64,000 bases of DNA, taken from positions 372,001 to 436,000 of the forward strand of contig NZ_JPOI01000001.1 of the NCBI RefSeq assembly GCF_000733845.1. Reading direction: 5' to 3'. Source of the stretch: Geobacillus vulcani PSS1. Lineage in GTDB: Bacteria; Bacillota; Bacilli; Bacillales; Anoxybacillaceae. The first letter of the stretch is position 1. The number at the start of each line of letters is the position of its first letter. The notes under the pieces are model-generated. The model worked only from the letters and a program-made list of their open reading frames with translations. It had not been told where the DNA came from and made no database searches. A program made the translations under genes and the position numbers. Shown here in pieces: positions 9,008-16,673 of this stretch.

Positions 9008-10075
9008 TTGCTTTCACTCGGTTTTGTCACCCTTGAGGAACAGCAAGACTACACGTATTGCACTGAGGTAGCGAAACGCGCCGGACGCTACGGTATTTCC
9101 GTCTGCCGCTTTTCACCGCTTGACATCGATCCACAGACGGAAAACGTCCGCGGCTTTCTCTTTCAAGAGGAAACGAACGAATGGACAAACGCCGTCTTTG
9201 CCATTCCGCCATTTTTATATGACCGCTGCTTTTACGGCAATGATGAACGGTCCAAAAAAGCAAAACCGATTATGAGCTGGTTGAAGCAGCGACCTGACCT
9301 CACGTTTTTAGGCTATGGCCTGCCGGGCAAATGGGACGTATATGAAGCACTCTCCTCACACCCGCTCTTGTCCGCATACGTGCCGCCGACTGTCCGTCTT
9401 GAGCGCGCCGGTGATGTGCTTGCGCTTCTCCGCCGCGAACAAGCCGCCATCGCCAAGCCGGTGCACGGCTCCGGGGGACGCGGTATTTGCATCTTTCAAA
9501 AGAAAGGGAAGGCGCTGTCCGTCCAAGACAGCCACGGTCAAGAACAGGCCGTCATTGCCCGCCGAAGCGAGCTGGAACAGCTCCTCGCCTCTTGGATCCG
9601 CCGCGGCGAGTATGTTCTGCAGCCATTGCTTCAGCTATCGACCCCGGATGGTGAACCGTTTGACTTCCGCATTCTTTTGCAAAAGGATGAAAACGGACGC
9701 TGGGTGGAACGAGTGCGGGCCGTGCGAGTCGGCCGACCGGGGGCATGGGTGGCCAACGTCCGTGCCGGGGCGGACATTCGTCCTTTTGCCGAGTGGCTCG
9801 ATCGCCTTTCCTCTTCAAAACGCCTCTTCGTGCTCGATGGTGTTGAGACGATCATCCGCACACTGCCAGCTTATGTAGATCGCACGTTCGGTCCTTTGTT
9901 CGAAATCGGTTTGGATCTTGGCGCGACCGACAACGGGGCGGTGTGGATTTTGGATGTCAATTCCAAGCCAGGGAGAAAAGTGGCGCATCTTCTCTCCACA
10001 GAGCAACAAAACGAACTGTACGAAGCGCCGCTTCGATATTGCCTGTTTTTAGCCAGAGGAGTGAAAAGTCAATGA
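9008..10075 (+). CDS. YheC/YheD-like ATP-grasp protein (copy 2 of 4)
   Basis: Protein of 355 residues, homologous to the neighbours. It keeps AIAKPVHGSGGRGICIF for ATP binding and FDFRILLQKDENGRWV in the core. The C-terminal metal strand reads WILDVNSKPGRK, with Asp where copies 1, 3 and 4 have Glu. The hallmark N-terminal segment is also divergent: FAIPPFLYDRCFYG replaces DVVYNRL. The start is TTG at 9008 with AAGGAGTG upstream, only six bases after copy 1. Its own stop overlaps the ATG of copy 3 (ATGA). It may therefore be a specialised paralogue with altered substrate or metal use. Confidence 0.82.
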   Translation: MLSLGFVTLEEQQDYTYCTEVAKRAGRYGISVCRFSPLDIDPQTENVRGFLFQEETNEWTNAVFAIPPFLYDRCFYGNDERSKKAKPIMSWLKQRPDLTFLGYGLPGKWDVYEALSSHPLLSAYVPPTVRLERAGDVLALLRREQAAIAKPVHGSGGRGICIFQKKGKALSVQDSHGQEQAVIARRSELEQLLASWIRRGEYVLQPLLQLSTPDGEPFDFRILLQKDENGRWVERVRAVRVGRPGAWVANVRAGADIRPFAEWLDRLSSSKRLFVLDGVETIIRTLPAYVDRTFGPLFEIGLDLGATDNGAVWILDVNSKPGRKVAHLLSTEQQNELYEAPLRYCLFLARGVKSQ

Positions 10076-11424
10076 CCTACACGCTGATCATTGACGAACA
10101 ACAAACGAATACGGTGATCCTTCCCGCCACGATCCAAGCATCTGGGCAAACATCGGCCGCGTTCGGCAGCCTTGTCGCCCCATGCCGGGTCATTTCTTCC
10201 CCTCGCCTCACCGACCGTGTGATTGTGGCACATGACGTCGCTCGATGCTTGTCGATCCCGTTTGCCGCTGATGTCCATGTCTTTTTGACCGATGAGGTCG
10301 TTCACTTCGGTCCGCTTGTCGGCATTTTGACCGCCGGATTCACAAAGTCGTCCCACCGACCGGTTGGCAGCCGGAGCTTCTTTTTCGCCAAGCTGCTGGC
10401 GCAAGAAAAGCAAGTCGGCGGATTTGCCTTTTTGTTTGGCGCGCCCCATATTGATTGGGAAAACGGCATGACGAACGGCTATTTTTACACAGAGCGCGGT
10501 TGGGAACGCCATACGGTGCCGCTGCCAAATGTTGTTTACAATCGTCTACCGAATCGACGCATTGAAAAAGAAGAAACGTTTCAGACGATGACAAAGAGGC
10601 TGCAAACCATCTACGGCATCCCGATCTTTAACGAGTGTTTTTTCAACAAATGGGACATTTACCGCCGGCTCGCCGCCCATCCGAAGGCGCAGTCGTATTT
10701 GCCGGCGACGTCCGCCCACGTGACACAACACACCATTGAGCAGTTTCTTGCCCGCTACCGTGAAGCGTACATCAAGCCGGCCGATGGCAGCCTCGGCCGC
10801 GGCATTTATCATTTAGCGAAAAAAAACAATGCCTATGAATGTCGGTTTCGCGACGAGAGTGGAGAAATACAAACAGCGCTGTTTCCGACCTCCATGGCGG
10901 CGTGGCATCATTTGCTCGCCCATGCGCCGCTTCACCGCTATGTCATCCAACAAGCGATTCCACTTCTTGCCGTCAACGGCCGACCGGCTGATTTCCGCGT
11001 TCACGTTAACAAAAACGAACACGGCATATGGCAAGTGAGCGCCATCGCCGCCAAAATCGCTGGAAAACAAAGCATCACGACCCATATGAACAGCGGAGGC
11101 ATCGTCAAAACGCTGGAAGAAATTTTCCCGGATGCCGCCGAGCGCGAAATCATGCTCGTCCGTCTTTCCGACGCCGCCCTTACGCTCAGCCGTTCCCTTG
11201 ATGAAGCATCAGAAACGTTGATCGGCGAAATCGGTTTTGATCTTGGCGTTGACCAACAGGGAAGGATTTGGATGTTTGAAGCCAATTCGAAACCTGGACG
11301 GTCGATTTTTAAGCATCCAAAATTAAAGGACGCAGACGAACGAACAGCGCGGCTGCCGCTCGCTTACGCCGTCCACCTCAGCAAAACAGCCATCACCGAA
11401 CCCGGGGCGCTTTGGCCATGCTGA
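10072..11424 (+). CDS. yheD: YheD-like ATP-grasp protein (copy 3 of 4)
   Basis: Longest copy, 450 residues, close in length to B. subtilis YheD. It has an extra N-terminal module of about 90 residues, then GPLVGILTAGF, the hallmark NVVYNRLPNRRIE, the ATP-binding loop YIKPADGSLGRGIYHL, the core RPADFRVHVNK, and the metal strand WMFEANSKPGRSIF. The ATG at 10072 overlaps the preceding stop by four bases, so translation is probably coupled to copy 2. Family role: spore coat or cortex-associated ligase-like protein in the mother cell; the reaction is unknown. Confidence 0.85.
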   Translation: MTYTLIIDEQQTNTVILPATIQASGQTSAAFGSLVAPCRVISSPRLTDRVIVAHDVARCLSIPFAADVHVFLTDEVVHFGPLVGILTAGFTKSSHRPVGSRSFFFAKLLAQEKQVGGFAFLFGAPHIDWENGMTNGYFYTERGWERHTVPLPNVVYNRLPNRRIEKEETFQTMTKRLQTIYGIPIFNECFFNKWDIYRRLAAHPKAQSYLPATSAHVTQHTIEQFLARYREAYIKPADGSLGRGIYHLAKKNNAYECRFRDESGEIQTALFPTSMAAWHHLLAHAPLHRYVIQQAIPLLAVNGRPADFRVHVNKNEHGIWQVSAIAAKIAGKQSITTHMNSGGIVKTLEEIFPDAAEREIMLVRLSDAALTLSRSLDEASETLIGEIGFDLGVDQQGRIWMFEANSKPGRSIFKHPKLKDADERTARLPLAYAVHLSKTAITEPGALWPC

Positions 11425-12584
11425 CGATCGGCTACCATCCCGACACCAGCGAGTGGGTGTGCAACAGTCCGGGCGGCCCTTATCGGTTCGGCTGCGGTTG
11501 GGTGGCTCCCGCCGCTTCCCTTCCCGATCTTGTCTTTCCCGTCCGCGAGCAAGACGGACGGGTGGGGCCGCTCGTCGGCGTGCTGGTCAGCGCCTCGTCC
11601 CTTTCCGCTTTGTTGGCTGGGAAAAAGCCGTGGCTTGAAACCGTCATCCGCTCCATCCACGCCGCCGGCGGCATCTCCGTCGTCAGCGCGGCCGCCGGCA
11701 TTAGAGAGAAAAGGATCTGCGGATATGTATTCGTTCCAACGCTTCATCGTCTCATCGAAGCGGTCGCTCCACTGCCTGATGTCGTCTACAATCGAGTCAA
11801 AAGCCGCACAGAAGAAGAAAGCGAGCTGTTTCAAACGGCGGCTGCCCAGTTGAGCGCCCATGGCGTTCCACTTGTCAACCGCTCTTTTTTCCGCAAATCG
11901 GACGTTTACGACGCGCTGCGGTCCGACCGCCGGCTTTGGCCGCATCTATTGCCGACGTCGCCTGTCCAAACAGTGACCGATATTCGCGCTTGGCTCCGCC
12001 AATACAGCTGTATTTATTTGAAACGAGATGACGGTTCCAGAGGAATGGGGCTGTTTCGTCTCACCGCCTTGTCGGAGACGAAGGCCATTTGCGAATATCC
12101 GGGCGGCCAAAAACGGCTCTGCTCGCTCGATGCGCTCGCATCCCTCATTGAGTCTGGCCGCTACATCGCCCAAGCATTGGCTGAAACGGACGAGTGGAAC
12201 GGACGCCGCTACGATTTGCGCGTGCTCGCCCATTGGCAAAACGGCCGCCATACGATCACCGGCATCGGCGTTCGTTCGGCCGACGTCGAGTCGGTGACGA
12301 CCCATGTGTTTCACGGCGGGACCATCCTGCCGTACAAAGAGGTCAAGGAACGCATCGATGAGGCGGCGCTCGATCGGCTTATTGCCTTGAGCGGCGCGCG
12401 CCTTGGCGAACGATTTGGCTTTGTCGGTGAGTTTTCCGTCGACATCGGTGTCGGAAGCGAGCGGCAACTTTACATCTATGAAATCAACGCCAAGCCGATG
12501 GTGTTTGACGAGCCGGAGATTGAGGCACGGCGGCTCGAGAGGCTCAATCAGCTGTTTGCTGAGCTCGCTCATCGTGCGCCATAG
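11418..12584 (+). CDS. YheD-like ATP-grasp protein (copy 4 of 4)
   Basis: Protein of 388 residues with the same order of motifs: GPLVGVLVSASSLSALLAG, DVVYNRVKSRTEEE, IYLKRDDGSRGMGLFRL, RRYDLRVLAHWQNG and IYEINAKPMVFDEP. The loop after the lysine reads RDDGSRGMG instead of the more usual P-x-x-GSxGRG, so ATP handling may differ. The ATG at 11418 lies inside the end of copy 3 (7-base overlap), with GGGGCG upstream. Its tail overlaps a convergent small gene by 41 bases. It completes an array that has only two members in B. subtilis as I recall it. Confidence 0.82.
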   Translation: MLTIGYHPDTSEWVCNSPGGPYRFGCGWVAPAASLPDLVFPVREQDGRVGPLVGVLVSASSLSALLAGKKPWLETVIRSIHAAGGISVVSAAAGIREKRICGYVFVPTLHRLIEAVAPLPDVVYNRVKSRTEEESELFQTAAAQLSAHGVPLVNRSFFRKSDVYDALRSDRRLWPHLLPTSPVQTVTDIRAWLRQYSCIYLKRDDGSRGMGLFRLTALSETKAICEYPGGQKRLCSLDALASLIESGRYIAQALAETDEWNGRRYDLRVLAHWQNGRHTITGIGVRSADVESVTTHVFHGGTILPYKEVKERIDEAALDRLIALSGARLGERFGFVGEFSVDIGVGSERQLYIYEINAKPMVFDEPEIEARRLERLNQLFAELAHRAP

Positions 12585-12945
12585 CTAGAAACTGGCCACT
12601 GTAACGGAGCGCCTGGCGGAACACAGCATCTGCCGCTTGTTTGGCGGCTCCATTTAGGCTTTGGCAGACGTTCTGGCATAACATCGCTTTTTCCCACTCA
12701 GCCGCCGCCATGGCTTGCAAGAGCTCAAAACGAGATGTGCCTGCTTTGCTTTGCTCTCTTTCCACTCGACCGTCAGCGTTAGCCCCAGCGGCTAAATAAT
12801 ACACGTACTGCCAAAGTTTACGCTGCCGCTCGGCTTCAGCCAAGTAGACCGCCCATGTTTCATCCGTTTCCATCCCAGCGAGCTGACGGGCTTTGTCTTC
12901 CGCCGCGGCGGTCGTTTCGAGCAATCTTTTGATCAGCATGATCAT
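12544..12945 (-). CDS. hypothetical helical protein
   Basis: I do not recognise this 133-residue protein. It is rich in Ala, Glu and Gln with long predicted helices (LLETTAAAEDKARQLAG, YLAEAERQRKLWQYVYYLAAG, ELLQAMAAAEWEKAMLCQ), has two or three cysteines, and has no membrane segment, so a small helical bundle is likely. GGGGTGG lies before the ATG at 12945. Its 3' end overlaps the last ATP-grasp gene tail to tail by 41 bases. The start could also be the ATG two codons inside. It may be a real gene rather than a chance frame because codon use is coherent, but support is modest. Confidence 0.5.
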   Translation of the reverse strand: MIMLIKRLLETTAAAEDKARQLAGMETDETWAVYLAEAERQRKLWQYVYYLAAGANADGRVEREQSKAGTSRFELLQAMAAAEWEKAMLCQNVCQSLNGAAKQAADAVFRQALRYSGQFLAMAHDERAQQTAD

Positions 12946-13056
12946 CTCTTGCCACCCCTTCTTCCCGCTTGTCCTCTTTCATCCATATGAATGGAATGGA
13001 TAGTGTATGCCTCTTTTGGGCAAACTTTAGGAAAAACGACGAGAGGAAGGAGCGAG

Positions 13057-13248
13057 ATGATGGAACGAAATGAAGCCGAGCGCCGGGATTCGTTGTACGA
13101 AGGGCGTGATGAATACTATATGGACATCGACCGCATGATCAACGAAGGAATGGCTGGAGGTGCCGTGTACGGCCACGGCGACGACGTCAACATTGAGGAA
13201 GCACGCGATCTTGTCAAAGAAGAGCCGCCGTACGAAGCCGGCCAGTAA
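13057..13248 (+). CDS. small acidic conserved protein
   Basis: Encodes about 63 residues, strongly acidic (MMERNEAERRDSLYEGRDEY, EEARDLVKEEPPYEAGQ), with no membrane segment or cysteine. The GMAGGAVYGHGDDVNIEEA segment suggests a flexible, possibly conserved core. GGAAGGAG is upstream of two tandem ATG codons at 13057 and 13060; either could be used. A terminator hairpin follows within a few bases, so it is a single-gene unit. No function can be assigned; small acidic proteins of this kind are common in spore-forming Bacilli. Confidence 0.65.
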   Translation: MMERNEAERRDSLYEGRDEYYMDIDRMINEGMAGGAVYGHGDDVNIEEARDLVKEEPPYEAGQ

Positions 13249-13252
13249 ACGG

Positions 13253-13290
13253 AGCCGATTTTCCCTCCTCGGGAAAGTCGGTCTTTTGTT
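13253..13290 (+). terminator. terminator after the small acidic gene
   Basis: CCGATTTTCCC, loop TCCTC, GGGAAAGTCGG gives an 11-position stem with one mismatch, followed by TCTTTTGTTCT. Confidence 0.7.
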
Positions 13291-13540
13291 CTATGGAGCC
13301 TCTCGGCCGATGCGCTGGAAGGCTGGTGAAAAACGGTTGTTTCTTTTGAACGATGGGGGAGCGTGTGAAAGGCGATCCTGATGCGACAGGGCTTTTCTAT
13401 TTGAGAAACGAAGGCTGATAAGCGGCCTGCTTCCTTAAATCACCGGCCTTCTAGGCAGAGATCGTTCGAAACGACCGCTGTTGACCACGCCGCCCGTTCA
13501 TCCCGCGGTTGGGCCGCTTTCCTCCATTGTCTTTCTTTCC
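13291..13540. other. intergenic stretch with no recognised gene
   Basis: About 250 bases between a terminator and the yxkF-like promoter. Short frames exist on both strands but none has a convincing ribosome site and codon pattern. I see no riboswitch motif. Confidence 0.5.
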
Positions 13541-13562
13541 ATTCGCGAGGATTTGGTATAAT
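13540..13562 (+). promoter_or_regulatory. sigma-A promoter with extended -10, upstream of the PucR-type gene
   Basis: TGGTATAAT at 13554-13562 is an extended -10 box. A clear TTGACA-type -35 is lacking, which fits use of the TGn extension. The surrounding bases closely match those before dctS (53640-53660). Confidence 0.6.
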
Positions 13563-13624
13563 GAAAACAACGCTGATTCCTTTTCGGCGTGACATCCATC
13601 CTTGACGAAAAGGGGTGCGCCGCA

Positions 13625-14515
13625 ATGCTAAAAGAGCTCGAATCGCTTTATGAAGGGGACATCATCATTAACGGTCAGCCGGAACACCCCGAAGATTACG
13701 AATGGTTTTATACCGACGATGGTGATGAGATCGGCATCGCCAAACATCGATTGACAGAACAGGAGCGGCGATTGCTGTCGCTTTTTTTCACCCCCGCCGA
13801 GCGCCGGCGCGAACCGGAAAGCGAAGAGGAGCGGGCATGGAAACGATGGATGGCAACCGGCGATCCAGCCGCGCTCGCTCGGCTCGCTGCTCCGTATTGC
13901 CGGTTCATTCATTTTACGGCCAGCCGGCCGATCGCCAACAAAGAAGAGTTCACTGACGCTGTTCGCGGCTTGTTTTCCTCCCCAGTCACCATCGTCTGGG
14001 AGCAAGATCGGCGCGGGCTGATCGTCGAAGCGAAACAAAAGCAGACGACGGATCCTCCTTCGTTAGCGGACATGGCTGAGGCGCTCGCCGCTGATTTTTA
14101 TACTGCCATTCATTTATTGATCGGCCCGATCCGCCCCGTCGATGAACGGCTATATGAATCATTTCTCCTTGAAAAAGAGTGTTTTTCCGCCGCTCGGCGC
14201 TTTTGGCCGAAACGAACGGTGTACGAATGGGAAGACGTCATTCCGCTTCCGCTCTTTGAAGAAGGGGCAGTCAGTGAGAAAGCCCACCGGACCCTCTCGT
14301 TTCTTGACGAATTCGACGAGGAGGAAGTGCGGGCGATGGAGACGTTTTTGCAATGCAACTTAAACGTCTCGATGGCGGCGAAAAAGCTGTATATGCACCG
14401 CAACAGTTTGCAATATCGAATCGATAAATGGACGGAGCAAACCGGAGTCGACATCAAACGGTTCAAAGGGGCGGCAGCCGTCTATTTGGCCATCTTGCAC
14501 CGGCGCCATTCGTAA
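13625..14515 (+). CDS. PucR-type helix-turn-helix regulator (YxkF-like)
   Basis: Protein of 296 residues whose C-terminus (about 235-290) is a PucR-family helix-turn-helix: ETFLQCNLNVSMAAKKLYMH followed by RNSLQYRIDKWTEQTG. The N-terminal 230 residues have no domain I can name. In B. subtilis a similar gene, yxkF, lies next to msmX, and here msmX follows on the same strand, so it may regulate sugar uptake; this is inference from context. The ATG at 13625 is chosen because AAGGGGTG lies seven bases upstream. A terminator separates it from msmX. Confidence 0.72.
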   Translation: MLKELESLYEGDIIINGQPEHPEDYEWFYTDDGDEIGIAKHRLTEQERRLLSLFFTPAERRREPESEEERAWKRWMATGDPAALARLAAPYCRFIHFTASRPIANKEEFTDAVRGLFSSPVTIVWEQDRRGLIVEAKQKQTTDPPSLADMAEALAADFYTAIHLLIGPIRPVDERLYESFLLEKECFSAARRFWPKRTVYEWEDVIPLPLFEEGAVSEKAHRTLSFLDEFDEEEVRAMETFLQCNLNVSMAAKKLYMHRNSLQYRIDKWTEQTGVDIKRFKGAAAVYLAILHRRHS

Positions 14516-14536
14516 TCCCCCCGCTTTTTTGTCATG

Positions 14537-14563
14537 TCGCCGAAAATCGGCGGCATTTTTTGT
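14537..14563 (+). terminator. terminator between the PucR-type gene and msmX
   Basis: GCCGAAAATCGGC forms a short stem followed by ATTTTTTG, just after the upstream stop codon. Confidence 0.65.
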
Positions 14564-14575
14564 GCATCTCGTCCA

Positions 14576-14603
14576 TTTACGAATGTTGCCATTTTTCTAT
14601 ACA
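14576..14603 (+). promoter_or_regulatory. possible sigma-A promoter of msmX
   Basis: TTTACG, a 16-bp spacer and TATACA precede msmX by about 40 bases. Between it and the ribosome site, GAAAACGATTTC (14613-14624) is a degenerate catabolite-response-like palindrome; CcpA binding is only a possibility. Confidence 0.45.
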
Positions 14604-14644
14604 CTAATGACAAGAAAACGATTTCGGCGATAAGGAGGATGGTT

Positions 14645-15757
14645 ATGGCAGAACTCATTCTTGATCATATTTACAAAATTTACGACAACAATGTGGTCGC
14701 CGTCAAAGACTTCAATTTACATATTCAAGACAAAGAGTTTATCGTCTTCGTGGGCCCGTCCGGCTGCGGCAAATCTACAACGTTGCGGATGATCGCCGGC
14801 CTTGAGGAAATTTCCAAAGGTGATCTTTACATCGACGGCAAACGAATGAACGATGTGCCGCCGAAAGACCGCGACATCGCCATGGTGTTCCAAAACTACG
14901 CTCTGTATCCCCATATGAGCGTCTATGACAACATGGCGTTCGGTTTAAAACTGCGCAAATTCCCGAAAGCGGAAATTGAAAAACGCGTCCGCGAGGCGGC
15001 GCGCATTCTCGGGCTGGAGCAATATTTGGACCGCAAGCCGAAAGCGCTCTCCGGCGGGCAGCGGCAGCGCGTGGCATTAGGACGAGCCATCGTCCGCGAT
15101 GCAAAAGTGTTTTTAATGGACGAGCCGCTCTCGAACTTGGATGCGAAATTGCGGGTGCAAATGCGCTCGGAGATCGCGAAGCTCCATCAGCGCTTGGAAA
15201 CGACGACGATTTACGTCACCCACGACCAAACGGAAGCGATGACAATGGCCACCCGTCTTGTCGTCATGAAAGACGGCGTCATCCAGCAAGTCGGAACGCC
15301 GCGCGAGGTATACGAAAAACCGGAAAACATTTTTGTCGGCGGCTTTATCGGTTCACCGGCCATGAACTTCCTCCGCGGAACGTTGCAAGACGGCAAGTTT
15401 GTCGTTGGCCAAACATCGTTTGGCGTTCCCGAAGGAAAAATGAAAGTGTTGCGTGAGCAAGGGTATGTCGGCAAGGAAGTGATTTTAGGCATTCGTCCGG
15501 AAGACATTCACGACGAACCGCTCTTCCTTGAAGCATCGCCGGCGACGAAAGTTACCGCTCTCGTCGAAGTCGCCGAGTTGCTCGGCGCTGAATCGATGAT
15601 CTATTTTAGCATCGACGGCCAAGAATTGATCGCTCGCATCGATGCCCGCACGGAAATCAAGCCGGGCCATCGGATTGACCTAGCGCTTGATATGAACAAA
15701 GCGCACTTCTTTGACGTTGAAACGGAGCGGCGCATCCGGGCGGCGGATGAAAAGTAA
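14645..15757 (+). CDS. msmX: multiple-sugar ABC transporter ATPase MsmX
   Basis: Protein of 370 residues, the energising ATPase shared by several carbohydrate ABC importers in Bacilli (maltodextrin, arabino-oligosaccharide and others). It shows Walker A ([10 protein letters not shown] near residue 38), Q-loop ([12 protein letters not shown]), signature ([16 protein letters not shown]), Walker B ([12 protein letters not shown]), H-loop ([10 protein letters not shown]) and a C-terminal regulatory TOBE/OB region from about residue 235. It works at the inner face of the membrane with separately encoded permeases, none of which is in this window. AAGGAGG lies six bases before the ATG at 14645; longer in-frame starts lack this. 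Confidence 0.95.
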   Translation: MAELILDHIYKIYDNNVVAVKDFNLHIQDKEFIVFVGPSGCGKSTTLRMIAGLEEISKGDLYIDGKRMNDVPPKDRDIAMVFQNYALYPHMSVYDNMAFGLKLRKFPKAEIEKRVREAARILGLEQYLDRKPKALSGGQRQRVALGRAIVRDAKVFLMDEPLSNLDAKLRVQMRSEIAKLHQRLETTTIYVTHDQTEAMTMATRLVVMKDGVIQQVGTPREVYEKPENIFVGGFIGSPAMNFLRGTLQDGKFVVGQTSFGVPEGKMKVLREQGYVGKEVILGIRPEDIHDEPLFLEASPATKVTALVEVAELLGAESMIYFSIDGQELIARIDARTEIKPGHRIDLALDMNKAHFFDVETERRIRAADEK

Positions 15758-15787
15758 CCCCCCATTGTTGTTCATATAGATTCATTC

Positions 15788-15825
15788 GAAGGCGTTCCGA
15801 AACAAATGGAGCGCCTTTCCTTTCC
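15788..15825 (+). terminator. Rho-independent terminator after msmX
   Basis: AAGGCGTTCC ... GGAGCGCCTT forms a 10-position stem followed by TCCTTT. It lies just beyond the msmX stop. Confidence 0.7.
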
Positions 15826-15840
15826 ACTCCATCAACAGCC

Positions 15841-16083
15841 TTATTCCTTGATAAAACGCACTTCCTCCTCATGGCAAGACGGACAGTAAAACAAATGAAC
15901 ACATTCATGATTCGTATACGTTCGCAAATAGCCGTCGACAAGTTTCATGACATCCGCATCCATATACGGGCTGTAGTCATCGAAATAATCCGTCACTTTT
16001 CCTTTATCCTCCATTGGTTGCCGACAGTAGCTGCAATACACCGTCACCCGGCGCAACCCGTTGCACAGCGGGCATACATTCAT
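15841..16083 (-). CDS. small zinc-ribbon-like protein
   Basis: Encodes 80 residues with three Cys pairs: CPLC near the N-terminus, CSYC at about residue 17, and CPSC near residue 68, the pattern of a rubredoxin-type or zinc-ribbon fold. The middle (KVTDYFDDYSPYMDADVMKLVDGY) is acidic and helical. I do not recognise the family by name; a metal-binding regulatory or nucleic-acid-binding role is a guess. GAGGAGG precedes the ATG at 16083 by seven bases. It is divergent from the SASP gene and is transcribed alone. Confidence 0.7.
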   Translation of the reverse strand: MNVCPLCNGLRRVTVYCSYCRQPMEDKGKVTDYFDDYSPYMDADVMKLVDGYLRTYTNHECVHLFYCPSCHEEEVRFIKE

Positions 16084-16172
16084 GCTGCTTCCTCCTCTAA
16101 GCTGTTCCTTATCTTTACATATTCCCTAATGGTGACAGGAGTAAAACGTTAAAAATTTCCACATTATCACCA

Positions 16173-16202
16173 TGAATAACAGGCAAAAAACGTCCCAAAC
16201 TA
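16173..16202 (+). promoter_or_regulatory. sigma-G (forespore) promoter of the SASP gene
   Basis: TGAATA (16173-16178), a 17-bp spacer and CAAACTA (16196-16202) match the sigma-G consensus TGAATA/CATACTA at nearly every position. Forespore-specific expression is what alpha/beta SASP genes require. Transcription should start near 16209. Confidence 0.75.
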
Positions 16203-16208
16203 TGAGTA

Positions 16209-16345
16209 CCGCCAGCGAAATCACCCATCCGTTCCGTTGCGACGGGGACGCTGGCGAAGCCAAAAGCGGGTGGGCCGGTGGGTTCAGCCAAGCTTGGCAC
16301 ACGCCTTGTAGCGTGAAGTGTTAGTGCAAATCCAACCACCCCAAC
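16209..16345 (+). ncRNA. structured 5' leader of the SASP mRNA (unassigned)
   Basis: The region between the sigma-G promoter and the SASP start is rich in inverted repeats. A perfect 8-bp stem CGCCAGCG/CGCTGGCG (16210-16217 with 16249-16256) starts at the predicted first base of the RNA. A second unit has an outer stem GGGTGG/CCACCC (16268-16273 with 16336-16341) and an inner stem GGGTT/AATCC (16080-series: 16280-16284 with 16329-16333). It encloses two hairpins, GCCA-AGCT-TGGC and CACGC-CTTGTA-GCGTG. I cannot match it to a known riboswitch; it could be regulatory, an mRNA stabiliser, or a relic of inserted DNA. Confidence 0.45.
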
Positions 16346-16377
16346 CATCAAAAATTTTTAAGAGGAGATGATCAACG

Positions 16378-16590
16378 ATGGCACGCAACAATAACAACAA
16401 CCAACTGTTAGTCGCTGGTGCTCAACAAGCCATTGATCAAATGAAGTACGAAATCGCCCAAGAATTTGGGGTGAACCTCGGCGCTGACACGACTTCTCGC
16501 GCGAACGGTTCGGTCGGTGGCGAAATTACGAAACGTCTTGTCGCCATGGCTCAGCAACAACTTGGCGGCCAATTCGGCAACGCTCAATAA
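16378..16590 (+). CDS. alpha/beta-type small acid-soluble spore protein
   Basis: Encodes 70 residues, the usual size for alpha/beta SASP. The two conserved blocks are present: the germination protease site region ([12 protein letters not shown]) and the second block ([24 protein letters not shown]). These proteins coat DNA in the forespore, forcing an A-like form that resists UV and heat, and are degraded by the GPR protease in germination to feed amino acids. AGAGGAG precedes the ATG. A sigma-G promoter lies about 175 bases upstream, leaving an unusually long leader. Which numbered ssp gene it equals cannot be decided. Confidence 0.95.
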   Translation: MARNNNNNQLLVAGAQQAIDQMKYEIAQEFGVNLGADTTSRANGSVGGEITKRLVAMAQQQLGGQFGNAQ

Positions 16591-16621
16591 CCGTCTTACG
16601 AACAACTTTATATAGATGGCA

Positions 16622-16653
16622 AACGCCCCGGGCAGTCAGCCCGGGGCGCTTTC
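16622..16653 (+). terminator. strong terminator after the SASP gene
   Basis: CGCCCCGGGC-AGTCA-GCCCGGGGCG is a perfect 10-bp stem followed by CTTTC. The T tract is short but the stem is very stable. It may also protect the convergent CNNM gene transcript. Confidence 0.8.
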
Positions 16654-16673
16654 ATATGGGAACGGGGAGCGCA

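Noticed and set aside
13440..13625. Minus-strand frame of 61 codons in the gap before the yxkF-like gene
   Set aside because: It has no ribosome site, reads through a clear promoter on the other strand, and shows no coding pattern.
14613..14624. CcpA (cre) site before msmX
   Set aside because: GAAAACGATTTC is palindromic but lacks the outer TG/CA of the consensus, so it is only mentioned under the promoter.
16268..16347. tRNA-like 3' end in the SASP leader (a 7-base loop TGCAAAT and a CCAACCA-type end)
   Set aside because: The acceptor stem does not pair over seven bases in register, the anticodon-like loop has six bases, and no D arm fits. It is not called as a tRNA.
16115..16351. Minus-strand open frame of 78 codons across the SASP leader
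   Set aside because: It has no ribosome site, no family look, and runs through the sigma-G promoter and RNA hairpins.
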